Made by a program: the position numbers and the translations under genes. From Brachionus plicatilis (taxonomy: Eukaryota; Rotifera; Eurotatoria; Ploima; Brachionidae): 12,208 nt of DNA. Shown piece after piece: positions 1 through 6,354 of this stretch. The notes beneath the pieces were generated by a model. That model ran no database searches. It was not told the DNA's origin and worked only from the letters and a program-made list of their open reading frames with translations. The DNA lies in contig QEOQ01000041.1 of NCBI GenBank assembly GCA_010279815.1, positions 103,880 to 116,087 on the forward strand, read 5' to 3'. Positions within the stretch are counted from its first letter, which is position 1. Each line of letters opens with the position of its first letter.

Positions 1-99
1 ATTAATTTAATTATTTGAAATTTAGCAAAAATCGATGTAATTTTTTTAATAAAAGTAGCAGGTAATTTTGAGATAAATAATAAACTACGGTATATTATA

Positions 100-182
100 G
101 CCAGGGTGGCCGAGTGGTTAAGGCGTTGGACTTAAGATCCAATTCACGAATGTGAGCATGGGTTCGATCCCCATCCCTGGCA
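100..182 (+). tRNA. tRNA-Leu, anticodon TAA
   Basis: A complete class II (long variable arm) tRNA can be folded. The acceptor stem GCCAGGG (100-106) pairs perfectly with CCCTGGC (175-181), and the discriminator base is A182. The D arm carries the GGCCGAGTGGTTAAGGC-type A box. The anticodon stem TTGGA/TCCAA encloses the loop CTTAAGA, giving anticodon TAA at 133-135, which reads TTA leucine codons. The variable arm has a 4-bp stem (TCAC 144-147, GTGA 152-155). The T arm is ATGGG/CCCAT (158-162, 170-174) around TTCGATC, the B box. There is no intron and CCA is not encoded, as expected for a eukaryotic nuclear gene. The sequence closely resembles animal tRNA-Leu(UAA). Confidence 0.97.
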
Positions 183-185
183 TGA

Positions 186-194
186 TTTTTTTTT
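186..194 (+). terminator. RNA polymerase III terminator of tRNA-Leu
   Basis: A run of nine T residues starts four bases after the discriminator of the tRNA. Runs of four or more T on the non-template strand end Pol III transcription. Confidence 0.85.
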
Positions 195-410
195 AAATTC
201 TTCAAAATTCATCTAAGTTCAAAGTCAACTTTGTTTTCTCGATTCCCAAATTAGTTTTTAAGTGTAAAATTAATTTGAAATAATTTTGAGTGAAGGTTAA
301 AGAATAAAGCAAAAAATGAATTTAGTTTAGCTTAATTTTGCCAAATACCAAAAAAAATTTGCATGCATTCAAATGCCACCACGAGTTCTAAACAAAAAGC
401 TTAACTTGAA

Positions 411-434
411 CTTTTTTTTTCGTTTAAACTTTAG
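411..434 (+). promoter_or_regulatory. pyrimidine tract upstream of eL29 (5' TOP start or trans-splice acceptor)
   Basis: C411 is followed by nine T and a C, an eleven-base pyrimidine run 50 bases before the eL29 start codon. Ribosomal-protein mRNAs of animals often begin with C plus a pyrimidine run (5' TOP), so this could be the transcription start. The same tract is followed by ...AACTTTAG (ending 434), a 3' splice-site shape, so it could instead accept a spliced leader or close a 5'-UTR intron. Sequence alone does not separate these readings. Confidence 0.4.
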
Positions 435-460
435 ATCGAAATAAAAATCTAAATTGAAAA

Positions 461-685
461 ATGGCCAAATCCAAGAACCATACCAATCATAACCAAAGTA
501 GGAGCTAGACAAAAAATATTCGCTTTTAACAACTTATTTGTTTAGACAACAAAAACCACCGAAATGGTATCCACAAACCACAAAGACAAAGATACCCATC
601 GTTGAAAGGTGTTGATCCAAAATTTTTGAGAAACTTGAAATTCTCCAAGAGACACAACAAAAACCCCAAGCCAGTTGCCAAGTAA
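461..685 (+). CDS. RPL29: Ribosomal protein eL29 (two coding exons, 461-497 and 546-685)
   Basis: Large-subunit (60S) ribosomal protein, cytosolic. Exon 1 encodes [12 protein letters not shown] plus the first base of codon 13. The intron is 498-545, and exon 2 continues in frame with ..[10 protein letters not shown].. and ..[15 protein letters not shown].. to a TAA at 683-685. The protein has 58 residues, highly basic, and matches the family signature: [12 protein letters not shown] at 1-12, HRNGI at 17-21, [10 protein letters not shown] at 33-42. It is short like the fungal form and lacks the long Lys/Ala-rich tail of vertebrate eL29; residues 32-51 look most like animal sequences. The start is fixed by the invariant N-terminus. 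The last codon and stop overlap a good 5' splice site (see the intron at 682-747), yet splicing leaves the protein unchanged. Its 3' end faces the GH19-like gene on the other strand. Confidence 0.96.
498..545 (+). other. eL29 intron 1 (phase 1, 48 bases)
   Basis: It begins GTAGGAGC and ends TTGTTTAG. Removing it joins codon 13 (A497 plus AC) and restores the conserved eL29 frame, so both boundaries are fixed by the protein. At 48 bases it is close to the minimum for animal introns. Confidence 0.93.
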
Positions 686-747
686 GCTTCAGTCAACAAA
701 AAATTTTACCAAAAAATAAAAATTTATTTAATTTTTTTTTTAATTAG
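682..747 (+). other. Probable eL29 intron 2 lying across the stop codon (66 bases)
   Basis: GTAAGC at 682 is a near-perfect 5' splice site, and a long T run ending TTAATTAG at 747 is a strong 3' site. Unspliced RNA reads GCC AAG TAA (stop 683-685). Spliced RNA reads GCC AA|A TAA (stop 749-751). Lysine is encoded either way and the stop follows at once, so both forms give the same 58-residue protein. Splicing itself is inferred from the site quality. Confidence 0.55.
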
Positions 748-782
748 ATAAATTAATTGTTTGTGTAACGCTTGCCGTAATT

Positions 783-788
783 AATAAA
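783..788 (+). promoter_or_regulatory. poly(A) signal AATAAA for eL29
   Basis: AATAAA lies about 100 bases after the eL29 stop. It is followed by a T-rich stretch near 806-816 suitable as a downstream element. It lies only about 45 bases from the 3' end of the opposing gene, so the two transcripts probably have adjacent or overlapping 3' ends. Confidence 0.5.
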
Positions 789-813
789 AAAATATTCTAA
801 AAAAATTTTTTTT

Positions 814-823
814 TTTATTTATT
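814..823 (-). promoter_or_regulatory. poly(A) signals (two overlapping AATAAA, minus strand) for the GH19-like gene
   Basis: Plus-strand TTTATT at 814-819 and 818-823 reads AATAAATAAA on the minus strand, starting 12 bases past the TAG stop of the gene at 835-1335. Confidence 0.5.
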
Positions 824-834
824 TTTTATAAATT

Positions 835-1335
835 CTAAAATTTAGGAGTTAACTTAAAAGCAGTGCAAACATTTTCGAATACTTTGTCACGTTCAGAATC
901 ATTCAAAGCTCTGAGACCATATCTAACTAGATGACCAAAGCCTAGAGGAGCATAACCTTGACATTCGGTCTTCCAATACCAACTGCTTGTTTTCCAAGCA
1001 TGTTTTTCTTTTTCAATTAGGCGAGGAAAATTGACATAGTCTTCTTTGAGCGCTTGAGATGCAGCGATGTAGTTTTCAATGCCAAAAATTTTTAAAAATC
1101 CTCTCTCCACATAAACACCAAAGTATTCGGTCATTACTTTTTCTTTAGCTAAATCGGTGGTTCTGGTGCAAGTCAGGCCATTTGATTCATGTAAAACAAC
1201 TGCCAGGAACATAGCCGCCTCATTTTTGTCCACTATTTGGGCGTCTCTCAGAGCCTTCAGAAATATCAAGTAATTATGATGCTGGGATGAGCCATTTATG
1301 CTCAAGGCTTCGCTAAACTCGTCTAATCTTATCAT
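835..1335 (-). CDS. GH19 chitinase-like protein (lysozyme superfamily), probably diverged in function
   Basis: A 166-residue protein from the ATG at 1335-1333. GH19 enzymes hydrolyse chitin or related beta-1,4 glycans. Recognisable segments in order: AMFLAVVLHESNG (about 41-53), matching the helix with the catalytic acid (H-E-T/S-x-G, here Glu50); YVERGFLKIFGIENY (about 75-89), matching the family motif Y-x-G-R-G-x-I-Q-L-T-G-x-x-N-Y; a WKTSSWYWK stretch (114-122) like the S-A-x-W-F-W segment; and GFGHLVRYGLRALN (132-145), matching the G-F-G-x-I-T-x-x-I-N-G-G-L segment. Oddities: the G-R-G of the substrate motif is E-R-G and its Gln is Lys, the loop after Glu50 is short, and no signal peptide is visible. 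The length is below the usual 200-240 residues. The ATG is preceded by ...TTTTTTGTTAG, a 3' splice-site shape, so an upstream exon or a spliced leader may exist; TTG at 1344 is an unlikely start. Family assignment is fairly sure; activity is doubtful. Confidence 0.75.
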   Translation of the reverse strand: MIRLDEFSEALSINGSSQHHNYLIFLKALRDAQIVDKNEAAMFLAVVLHESNGLTCTRTTDLAKEKVMTEYFGVYVERGFLKIFGIENYIAASQALKEDYVNFPRLIEKEKHAWKTSSWYWKTECQGYAPLGFGHLVRYGLRALNDSERDKVFENVCTAFKLTPKF

Positions 1336-1344
1336 TGCTAACAA

Positions 1345-2517
1345 AAAATTTGATCAATTTTGGTCTAAAAAAAAATTAAACAAAAATTCTAGCATTTATT
1401 TTGATTATTTTATCATTTTTAAATTCCTTAAATTTTTTATTATGCACAGAACCGATGACTAGTTATTCATTTTTAATTTTGCCTATTTTATTGATCATTT
1501 TGTAGTCTTTTTTAATTAAGTTTGGCATTTTTTTATTATATTCAGCTTGGCAAAATTTTGAAGTCATTAATTTTTTATTGTTTCATTAATAATAGTTATG
1601 CTATGATTATCTGTCATTTTTTCGCATGAAATTTATGCGAATTTGGTAAGTTTTGCTCAAAAGTAAAATTTTTAAAAATTTTGATTTTTTCAATTTTTTT
1701 TTATTATTTTGTTAGTCTAAATAAGGGGGAAAATAATAATTTATTTTACATAAATTAATGATTTTGTAATCATTATTTAATAAAAAATATTTTCTCAATA
1801 CTGAGTGACAAAATGCGATTTTTTTATACAATTCGGTGCAAAAAAATAAAAAAATTTGAAGAGATTATTTTCTAAAAAATTTTTTTTTTACATAAAGAAA
1901 ATCATTGAACACTTAAAAATAAAAGCAAAAATCAAGTTATGATTCTGACTGAAACTTTTGTTTATGAAAGATAAAAAATAATTTCTATTTTTGTGACATG
2001 TCAGCTTATTTGAATAATTTGGTTCTATTTAGTTTTTGAAAGCACCATCATCTTCCATATTTTAAAAGCTTAAATTTTTTTTTATTGAAAATTTTTTAGA
2101 ATCTTAAAAAAAACAACTTTAATATTCAATAAAAATTCAAATTATGAAAACTGTTGAACTCACTGATCTTTTATTTTCTTTTGGTTTACATTTAAAAAGA
2201 ATATAAGAGTGCTGACCTATTATCATGTATTGGATAGGACAGGACAATTATAATTATATTTTAAATTTTAGATTGAATTTTTTTTAGATTTTAAATGCTA
2301 AAATACACTTTTAGAAAAATTACTTAGTTTGCTGATTTTTATCTAGCATTAATGTCTAGGAAAATTACCTTCAAAAAAGCTGTTTGGGTTAAGGAACAAA
2401 AAACAAAATTTATTAAATTATATTATTTTTTTTTCAATATCGATCTCAATTGGATATTGATAAAATATTGACTTGTTAGTTTTAGATAAAAAACGGACCC
2501 ATACTTTTTGACAGAAA
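1345..2517. other. Gene-free AT-rich stretch
   Basis: I see no gene-like frame or RNA gene. It contains many homopolymer A/T runs and small inverted repeats such as AATGATT...AATCATT near 1757-1776. It may include the promoter or a 5'-UTR intron of the minus-strand GH19-like gene. Confidence 0.5.
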
Positions 2518-2519
2518 TA

Positions 2520-2574
2520 CACTACGGTTCAGTGCCGTCCGAAGACTATTTTATGCAAAATTTAAAAAGCTTTT
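2520..2574 (+). repeat. Left terminal inverted repeat of the MITE
   Basis: It pairs with 2795-2848 read on the other strand. Matching blocks are CACTAC, TTCAGT, CCGT, GACT and AAATTTAAAAAGCTTTT. The outermost and innermost parts are the best conserved. Confidence 0.85.
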
Positions 2575-2794
2575 CAATAAAACTATCAGCAAAGCTTTAT
2601 GGCTTTTGCTTCTGTCTACACAAGCTTTTCTAAAAAAAACATCGGCCTTAATACACTAAGACTTATTTTATCCGATTCAATAAAATTAAATAATTTTATG
2701 AAAACTACAATTTATTTAATAAATTTTATTAATTTTTTAAATTAAATATTAATCCAAATTATCAAATTAATCTCTATAATATTTTAAAAAAAAA

Positions 2795-2848
2795 AAAAGC
2801 TTTTTAAATTTGCCTATAACAGTCGCAGAACGGAACTGAATTGTAGTG
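2795..2848 (-). repeat. Right terminal inverted repeat of the MITE
   Basis: This is the reverse complement counterpart of 2520-2574, one base shorter in the A run beside AAATTT. Confidence 0.85.
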
Positions 2849-2850
2849 TA

Positions 2851-3680
2851 TTTTCTTATTTCAGCAATATCCGCTCAGTCTCCTTCAGATTAAATAAAAA
2901 AAATAGATAAAAATAAAAAAGAATAGAATAATAAAATACTTTATTCAAAAATAAAGAAAAGTGCAAAAAAAATAGAAAAATTAAAAAGATAGTCTTATCT
3001 TTTTATTGCTATAATTTAAAGGAGCAAAAAGATGATTTTCCTTAAAAAAATAAAAAAATATTGATCAATTTATGATAAAAAATCGCGTAGAAAAAGAAAA
3101 AAATTTCAATCATTGATTGTTTTAGATCATTATTAAAAGATCCAAAAAATTGGATTTTTATTCTAAAACTTAAAAACTCAAAAATTCTTTTTATTTGTAA
3201 AATGCATTTACTCACAAGAATTTCTTTCAAAATATTTTAAAAAGGTATTTTTGGTGATCGAAAAAATATTTTTGTGATTAAATAAAAAAAAAATGGGGTG
3301 ATCAAAATTTTAATGATCACCAATTTAGTGATCAGATCAAAATGTTCAACAAACCGACATCATACCATTGATCACATTATCCACATGACCCTAAAAGGAT
3401 TGTTTTGAATATTGACAAAAAAATTATTTTCAAGAAATAAAATTATTTTTAAAAATTTAATAATTTTTCATATATTATTAAAATTTTAGATTTGCACATT
3501 TTTTTGTTTATTTTACATGTATATTACTAATCAAATTTTGATTATTTATTCTAGAAAATTTATTTTTAATAAAAATAATTTCAATACAAATGTCATTAAA
3601 AAAGATGTCAATCGCATAATAAATGCTAATTTAATATACCTGGGTCTATTAGTAATATATTTTTAAAAATTATCTTATTT
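2851..3680. other. Gene-free AT-rich stretch upstream of the Lifeguard gene
   Basis: No convincing coding frame. The only longer minus-strand frame (3042-3230) has no ATG start and is a run of Phe, Ile and Lys codons. The TGATC cluster (3253-3376) and a separated perfect 12-base inverted pair, TATATTACTAAT at 3520-3531 and ATTAGTAATATA at 3648-3659, are the only ordered structures seen. Confidence 0.5.
3253..3376. repeat. Cluster of GTGATC/TGATCAC motifs with a perfect inverted repeat
   Basis: Five copies of TGATC occur within about 120 bases (near 3254, 3299, 3314, 3328 and 3369). Two form GGTGATCA (3297-3304) and TGATCACC (3314-3321), a perfect 8-bp stem with a 9-base loop. It could be a binding-site cluster or the remnant of a short repeat; it sits about 400 bases upstream of the Lifeguard start. 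Confidence 0.45.
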
Positions 3681-3753
3681 ACATTTGAGCAAAAAAAATA
3701 AATCTCATCTAATCTGTTTTCAATTAACTAAAGATAAACTCAAGGCTCAGATA

Positions 3754-4473
3754 ATGATCAACCAAGACCAGCAAAATCAGTCAACTTCGTACAATACTGA
3801 AGGAACTTTTTCATTTTCTGATGTAAAGATCCGACATGCGTTCATTCGAAAAGTTTACAGCATTGTCACCTTACAACTTCTAATCACTGTGGCAATAACA
3901 GCTTTGTTTGTATTTTTGAAACCAGTGAAAATTTTTTTCTACTCAAATTCCTGGATCCTTTGGGTAGCACTAGGATGCACATTAGCTATAATGATAGTAT
4001 TGGTCTGCTGTGAATCAGTGAGCAGAAAATATCCCATAAACATTATTTTACTAATGGTATTCACAGTCTTTGAGTCAATATTAGTTGGTGCCATTTCAGC
4101 AGTCTACAGCATCAACACTGTTTTTATTGCACTGGGCATCACTAGTGTAGTAGTGATCGCTCTAACAATATTCGCCTTTCAAACAAAAATTGACTTCACT
4201 GGCTATGGAATATATCTTTTCGTATTTGCCATTGTTCTGTTTGTATTTGGAATTGTTGCTGCGATTTTAAGAAGCCAAATTTTGAACATACTGTACGCGG
4301 CTTTGGGAGCTGGTCTTTTCTCTTTCTATTTGGTTTTTGACACACAGCTAATGCTTGGAGGCAATCACAAAAACTCGATTAGTCCAGAAGACTACATTTT
4401 TGCTGCCTTAAATATTTATGTGGATATAATCAATTTATTTTTGATGATATTGAGACTTGTAGGCTATAGGTAA
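3754..4473 (+). CDS. Lifeguard / TMBIM family protein (Bax inhibitor-1 superfamily)
   Basis: A 239-residue integral membrane protein, the size of Lifeguard-4 relatives. The superfamily acts in ER, Golgi or plasma membranes, lowering calcium stores and restraining apoptosis. A short polar N-terminus (1-20) leads to the family entry motif HAFIRKVYSIVTLQLLIT (28-45). About seven hydrophobic segments follow, near 36-56, 67-86, 96-117, 121-142, 151-173, 176-196 and 216-235. The C-terminal hallmark is present: FDTQLMLGG (195-203), SPEDYIFAALN (210-220) and IYVDIINLFL (221-230). Asp196 and Asp224 match the aspartate pair linked to pH-gated calcium leak in bacterial relatives. I chose the ATG at 3754 because it gives normal length; the frame is open further upstream but without another ATG, and GGCTCAG just before it could be a splice acceptor. 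No intron is needed. The stop TAA lies inside AG|GTAAAC, a possible donor. Confidence 0.93.
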   Translation: MINQDQQNQSTSYNTEGTFSFSDVKIRHAFIRKVYSIVTLQLLITVAITALFVFLKPVKIFFYSNSWILWVALGCTLAIMIVLVCCESVSRKYPINIILLMVFTVFESILVGAISAVYSINTVFIALGITSVVVIALTIFAFQTKIDFTGYGIYLFVFAIVLFVFGIVAAILRSQILNILYAALGAGLFSFYLVFDTQLMLGGNHKNSISPEDYIFAALNIYVDIINLFLMILRLVGYR

Positions 4474-4491
4474 ACATTTAAAAATAGAAAA

Positions 4492-4497
4492 AATAAA
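4492..4497 (+). promoter_or_regulatory. poly(A) signal AATAAA for the Lifeguard gene
   Basis: It lies 19 bases past the stop codon and is followed by T-rich sequence from about 4520. Confidence 0.5.
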
Positions 4498-4569
4498 TGT
4501 GAAAAGTGAAAGTGAAAGTAAATTTTATTTTTTATCAATTTTTTTGTAGTTTTTTTACAAATAAAAAAG

Positions 4570-4725
4570 ATGTCTTTAAAAAATATTTTTTCTGGTGTAA
4601 ATATTCATTTTTTTGTTAATGGAAAATTTATTGAAATATTTTTTTATTCTAAAGAGATTGAAATGATTCAAACCTTTTTTGTCCCAACAGGTTTTTCCTC
4701 TGTAAAATTGGCTTTAAATCATTAG
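4570..4725 (+). CDS. Small open reading frame, 51 residues, hypothetical
   Basis: An ATG-started frame beginning MSLKNIFSGVNIHFFVNGKF and ending ..SVKLALNH, 97 bases after the Lifeguard stop. It is rich in Phe and Ile, as expected of any open frame in T-rich DNA, and I recognise no family. A run of 52 codons without stop is unusual at this AT content, but the opposite strand is also open here (4649-4843, 64 codons with an ATG), so only one, or neither, is real. A T tract ending GTAG (4549) just upstream resembles a splice acceptor. It could also be a last exon or decayed coding sequence. Confidence 0.2.
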   Translation: MSLKNIFSGVNIHFFVNGKFIEIFFYSKEIEMIQTFFVPTGFSSVKLALNH

Positions 4726-5081
4726 AAAATTTTTTTAATAAAGTTTTTCTAAAATTTGAGAAAAAGTGGCGGTGAAATTTGGAGCCAATAATTAAAATAT
4801 TATTCAAATTGATGATTTGGAAAAATTTGAAAATTTTTAGCATAAATGAAATATAAGTTAAATTGATTCAGGAAAAAAGTTTAAAAAATTAAAATTTATT
4901 AATGTTTCTATTAATGCTCGTTCTATACTTCTAAAAGATTTTTTTAATTATTTGTTTTTGTTTACGTTTAAAAAGTTATGCTTAAAAATTTTAATTTATT
5001 TATTTTTAAAACAACTGCTAACAATTTAAATAAAACTGGTGTTCAATTAAAAAAATATATTTTGCAAAAATTTTGATCTAA

Positions 5082-5330
5082 ACCTCACCATCGCAGAGAA
5101 AAATTGCTACAAAATTGTCTTTTTCTGATAAAAATTTTTATTTTGCATTGATAGACCAGTTTTTATTTACTACGTTAAGGACCAAAGGAGTCCAAAAAAC
5201 TCTCAAACAAGATCTGCTTTTAAGTTTAAATAAATTTGATTATTTATTTAAAATGTGTAAAAAAAAGTCACAGATTGAAAACAAAATTTCCCTTATGATT
5301 TTTGTTATACTTTTAAAAAAACTTTGACTA
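5082..5330 (+). pseudogene. Transposase-like fragment with a Tc1-type helix-turn-helix start
   Basis: This stop-bounded frame of 82 codons has no suitable ATG. Its first part, SPSQRKIATKLSFSDKNFYF, resembles the N-terminal DNA-binding domain of Tc1/mariner transposases (pattern S-Q-R-K/E-I-A-x-K-L-x-x-S). The following VQKTLKQD resembles the linker to the second helical domain. No DDE catalytic region follows in frame, so it would be a dead 5' fragment. The identification rests on a short motif and could be wrong; an exon of an unrelated gene is the alternative. Confidence 0.3.
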
Positions 5331-5359
5331 GCTTTTAGTAATACGCTAAAATTATTTAA

Positions 5360-5584
5360 AAGAAAAAATTTGAAAAAGGAATATTATTTTTTTATCTAAA
5401 AAAAAATATTATTTATCTATACTTTCAGTCCTTAGAGGTATATATTTTTACAAATAGATTTGAAAACCTTCTTCCCTACACAAGAATCAAATGTAATATG
5501 AATGAGTATATTGGTGGTACAAAGGATGTTTCAGTTGGTACAATTTACAGAACATGTTTTGGTCCTTCAAGACTTAAAATTTAA
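5360..5584 (+). pseudogene. Unidentified protein-like fragment
   Basis: A frame free of stops from 5360 to a TAA at 5582-5584. The protein-like part starts after CTATACTTTCAG (a good splice-acceptor shape ending at 5428) and runs about 50 codons: SLEVYIFTNRFENLLPYTRI, then an MNEYIGGTKDVSVGTIYRT part. NRFENLLPYTRIK is reminiscent of the N-R-Y-x-N-I-L-P-Y-x-x-x-R-V segment of protein tyrosine phosphatases; the VGTIYR end also slightly recalls piggyBac transposases. Neither is convincing, and nothing downstream continues it in frame. It is probably debris or a lone exon. Confidence 0.3.
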
Positions 5585-5800
5585 CATTTTCTATATTTTT
5601 ATTGTTTCCTGTACCAAAATTCACAATGAATGCTGTAAATTCTGGAAAAAATAAACCATCTTCTTCCAGTCCACTGGTCCCTATCGATTACGCTTATCAT
5701 CGCTTCCGATGTTAATCTAAGATATTTTGTAGGGATCAAACAATTAAATTAAAATCCTTAGTTTCCACCAGAATTGTTTAAAAGTCACAAATCTCATATC

Positions 5801-5857
5801 AAGTCCAACTCCAGACTTTTTTTTAAAAATTTTCATTCAAAAGTCCAAGTCCAGGCT
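5801..5857 (+). repeat. Two copies of AAGTCCAA(C/G)TCCAG(A/G)CTTT, 40 bases apart
   Basis: Copies start at 5801 and 5841, an exact spacing of 40 bases. They differ at two positions over the first 20 bases. A related sequence in the opposite direction, TTCTGGACTTGGTCTT, lies near 6014-6029. Beyond these cores the 40-base units are only loosely similar. Confidence 0.5.
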
Positions 5858-5894
5858 TTAAAATTTTGAATACTAAAGAAGAAATTTATGCTAA

Positions 5895-6101
5895 AATTGC
5901 AACAAAATTCTGATATATTTATTTACAAAATATGGCAAATCTATTACATTAGACAACCCAAGAGTATATAAATTTTTTGATATGAAGCCTGATCTAGAAA
6001 ATTTTTTAAAAAATTCTGGACTTGGTCTTTTTTCTGGAACTTTTAAGCAACTCTGGTTTCCACCAAAAATAAACACCACCGAAATTTTGTCTCTTTATAA
6101 T
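5895..6101 (+). pseudogene. Unidentified protein-like fragment, possibly transposase-derived
   Basis: A stop-bounded frame of 68 codons with mixed, protein-like composition, including KSITLDNPRVYKFFDMKPDL, ENFLKNSG and FSGTFKQLWF. The order K-x-L-E-N-x-x-K-N-S ... x-G-T-F-K resembles the region before and at the D-G-T-F-K catalytic motif of MULE transposases (compare the element at 9001-9790), but the catalytic Asp would be Ser. The minus strand is also open (5891-6079) but looks like a shadow. Confidence in the family is low. A further short frame at about 6262-6354 (PLRILQNIVDWLEAAEVIGV) may belong to the same debris. Confidence 0.3.
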
Positions 6102-6354
6102 CTCTGATCATTTAAAACTAGAACGTTATTTTATAAAATTTGAAAAGTAAAAATTTTATAAAAATTAATATTAAAATTGAAAGAATTGAGAAGAAAAAAG
6201 ATTTAAACAATAACTTTAAAAATACCTGATTATTATCTAAAGAAAATTTTTCCAAACCCATGTAGAAAAAAACTCAAAAAATTGTTAAAGAACCTTTAAG
6301 AATTCTTCAAAATATTGTTGACTGGCTTGAAGCAGCTGAAGTAATTGGAGTTTA

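Larger units (their letters stand above)
2518..2850. mobile_element. MITE with Tc1/mariner-type ends (element 2520-2848, TA duplications 2518-2519 and 2849-2850)
   Basis: Inverted terminal repeats of about 55 bases run inward from both ends, beginning CACTAC...(left) and ending ...GTAGTG (right). They are about 80% identical and finish in the same block AAATTTAAAAAGCTTTT. Each end is bordered by TA, the target duplication of Tc1/mariner elements, and the CACTAC(C/G)GTTCA start resembles known Tc1-like termini. The 329-base interior has no coding capacity, so this is a non-autonomous element that would depend on a transposase encoded elsewhere. The arms have diverged at about ten positions plus one gap, so the copy is not recent. 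Confidence 0.85.

Noticed and set aside
3042..3230. Minus-strand open frame of 62 codons
   Set aside because: It starts with TTG, consists of Phe/Ile/Lys runs typical of AT-rich noncoding DNA, and has no family features.
3520..3659. Second MITE bounded by TATATTACTAAT and ATTAGTAATATA
   Set aside because: The perfect match is only 12 AT-rich bases, does not extend inward or outward, and has no convincing target duplication.
5429..5584. Functional protein tyrosine phosphatase exon
   Set aside because: Only the N-R-F-E-N-L-L-P-Y-T-R-I-K stretch resembles the family; the N-A-x-Y-I core that should follow is absent, and no catalytic H-C-x5-R segment was seen nearby.
5891..6079. Minus-strand open frame of 62 codons
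   Set aside because: The ATG is not preceded by any supporting context, and the opposite frame at 5895-6101 has the more protein-like composition; I treat this as its shadow.
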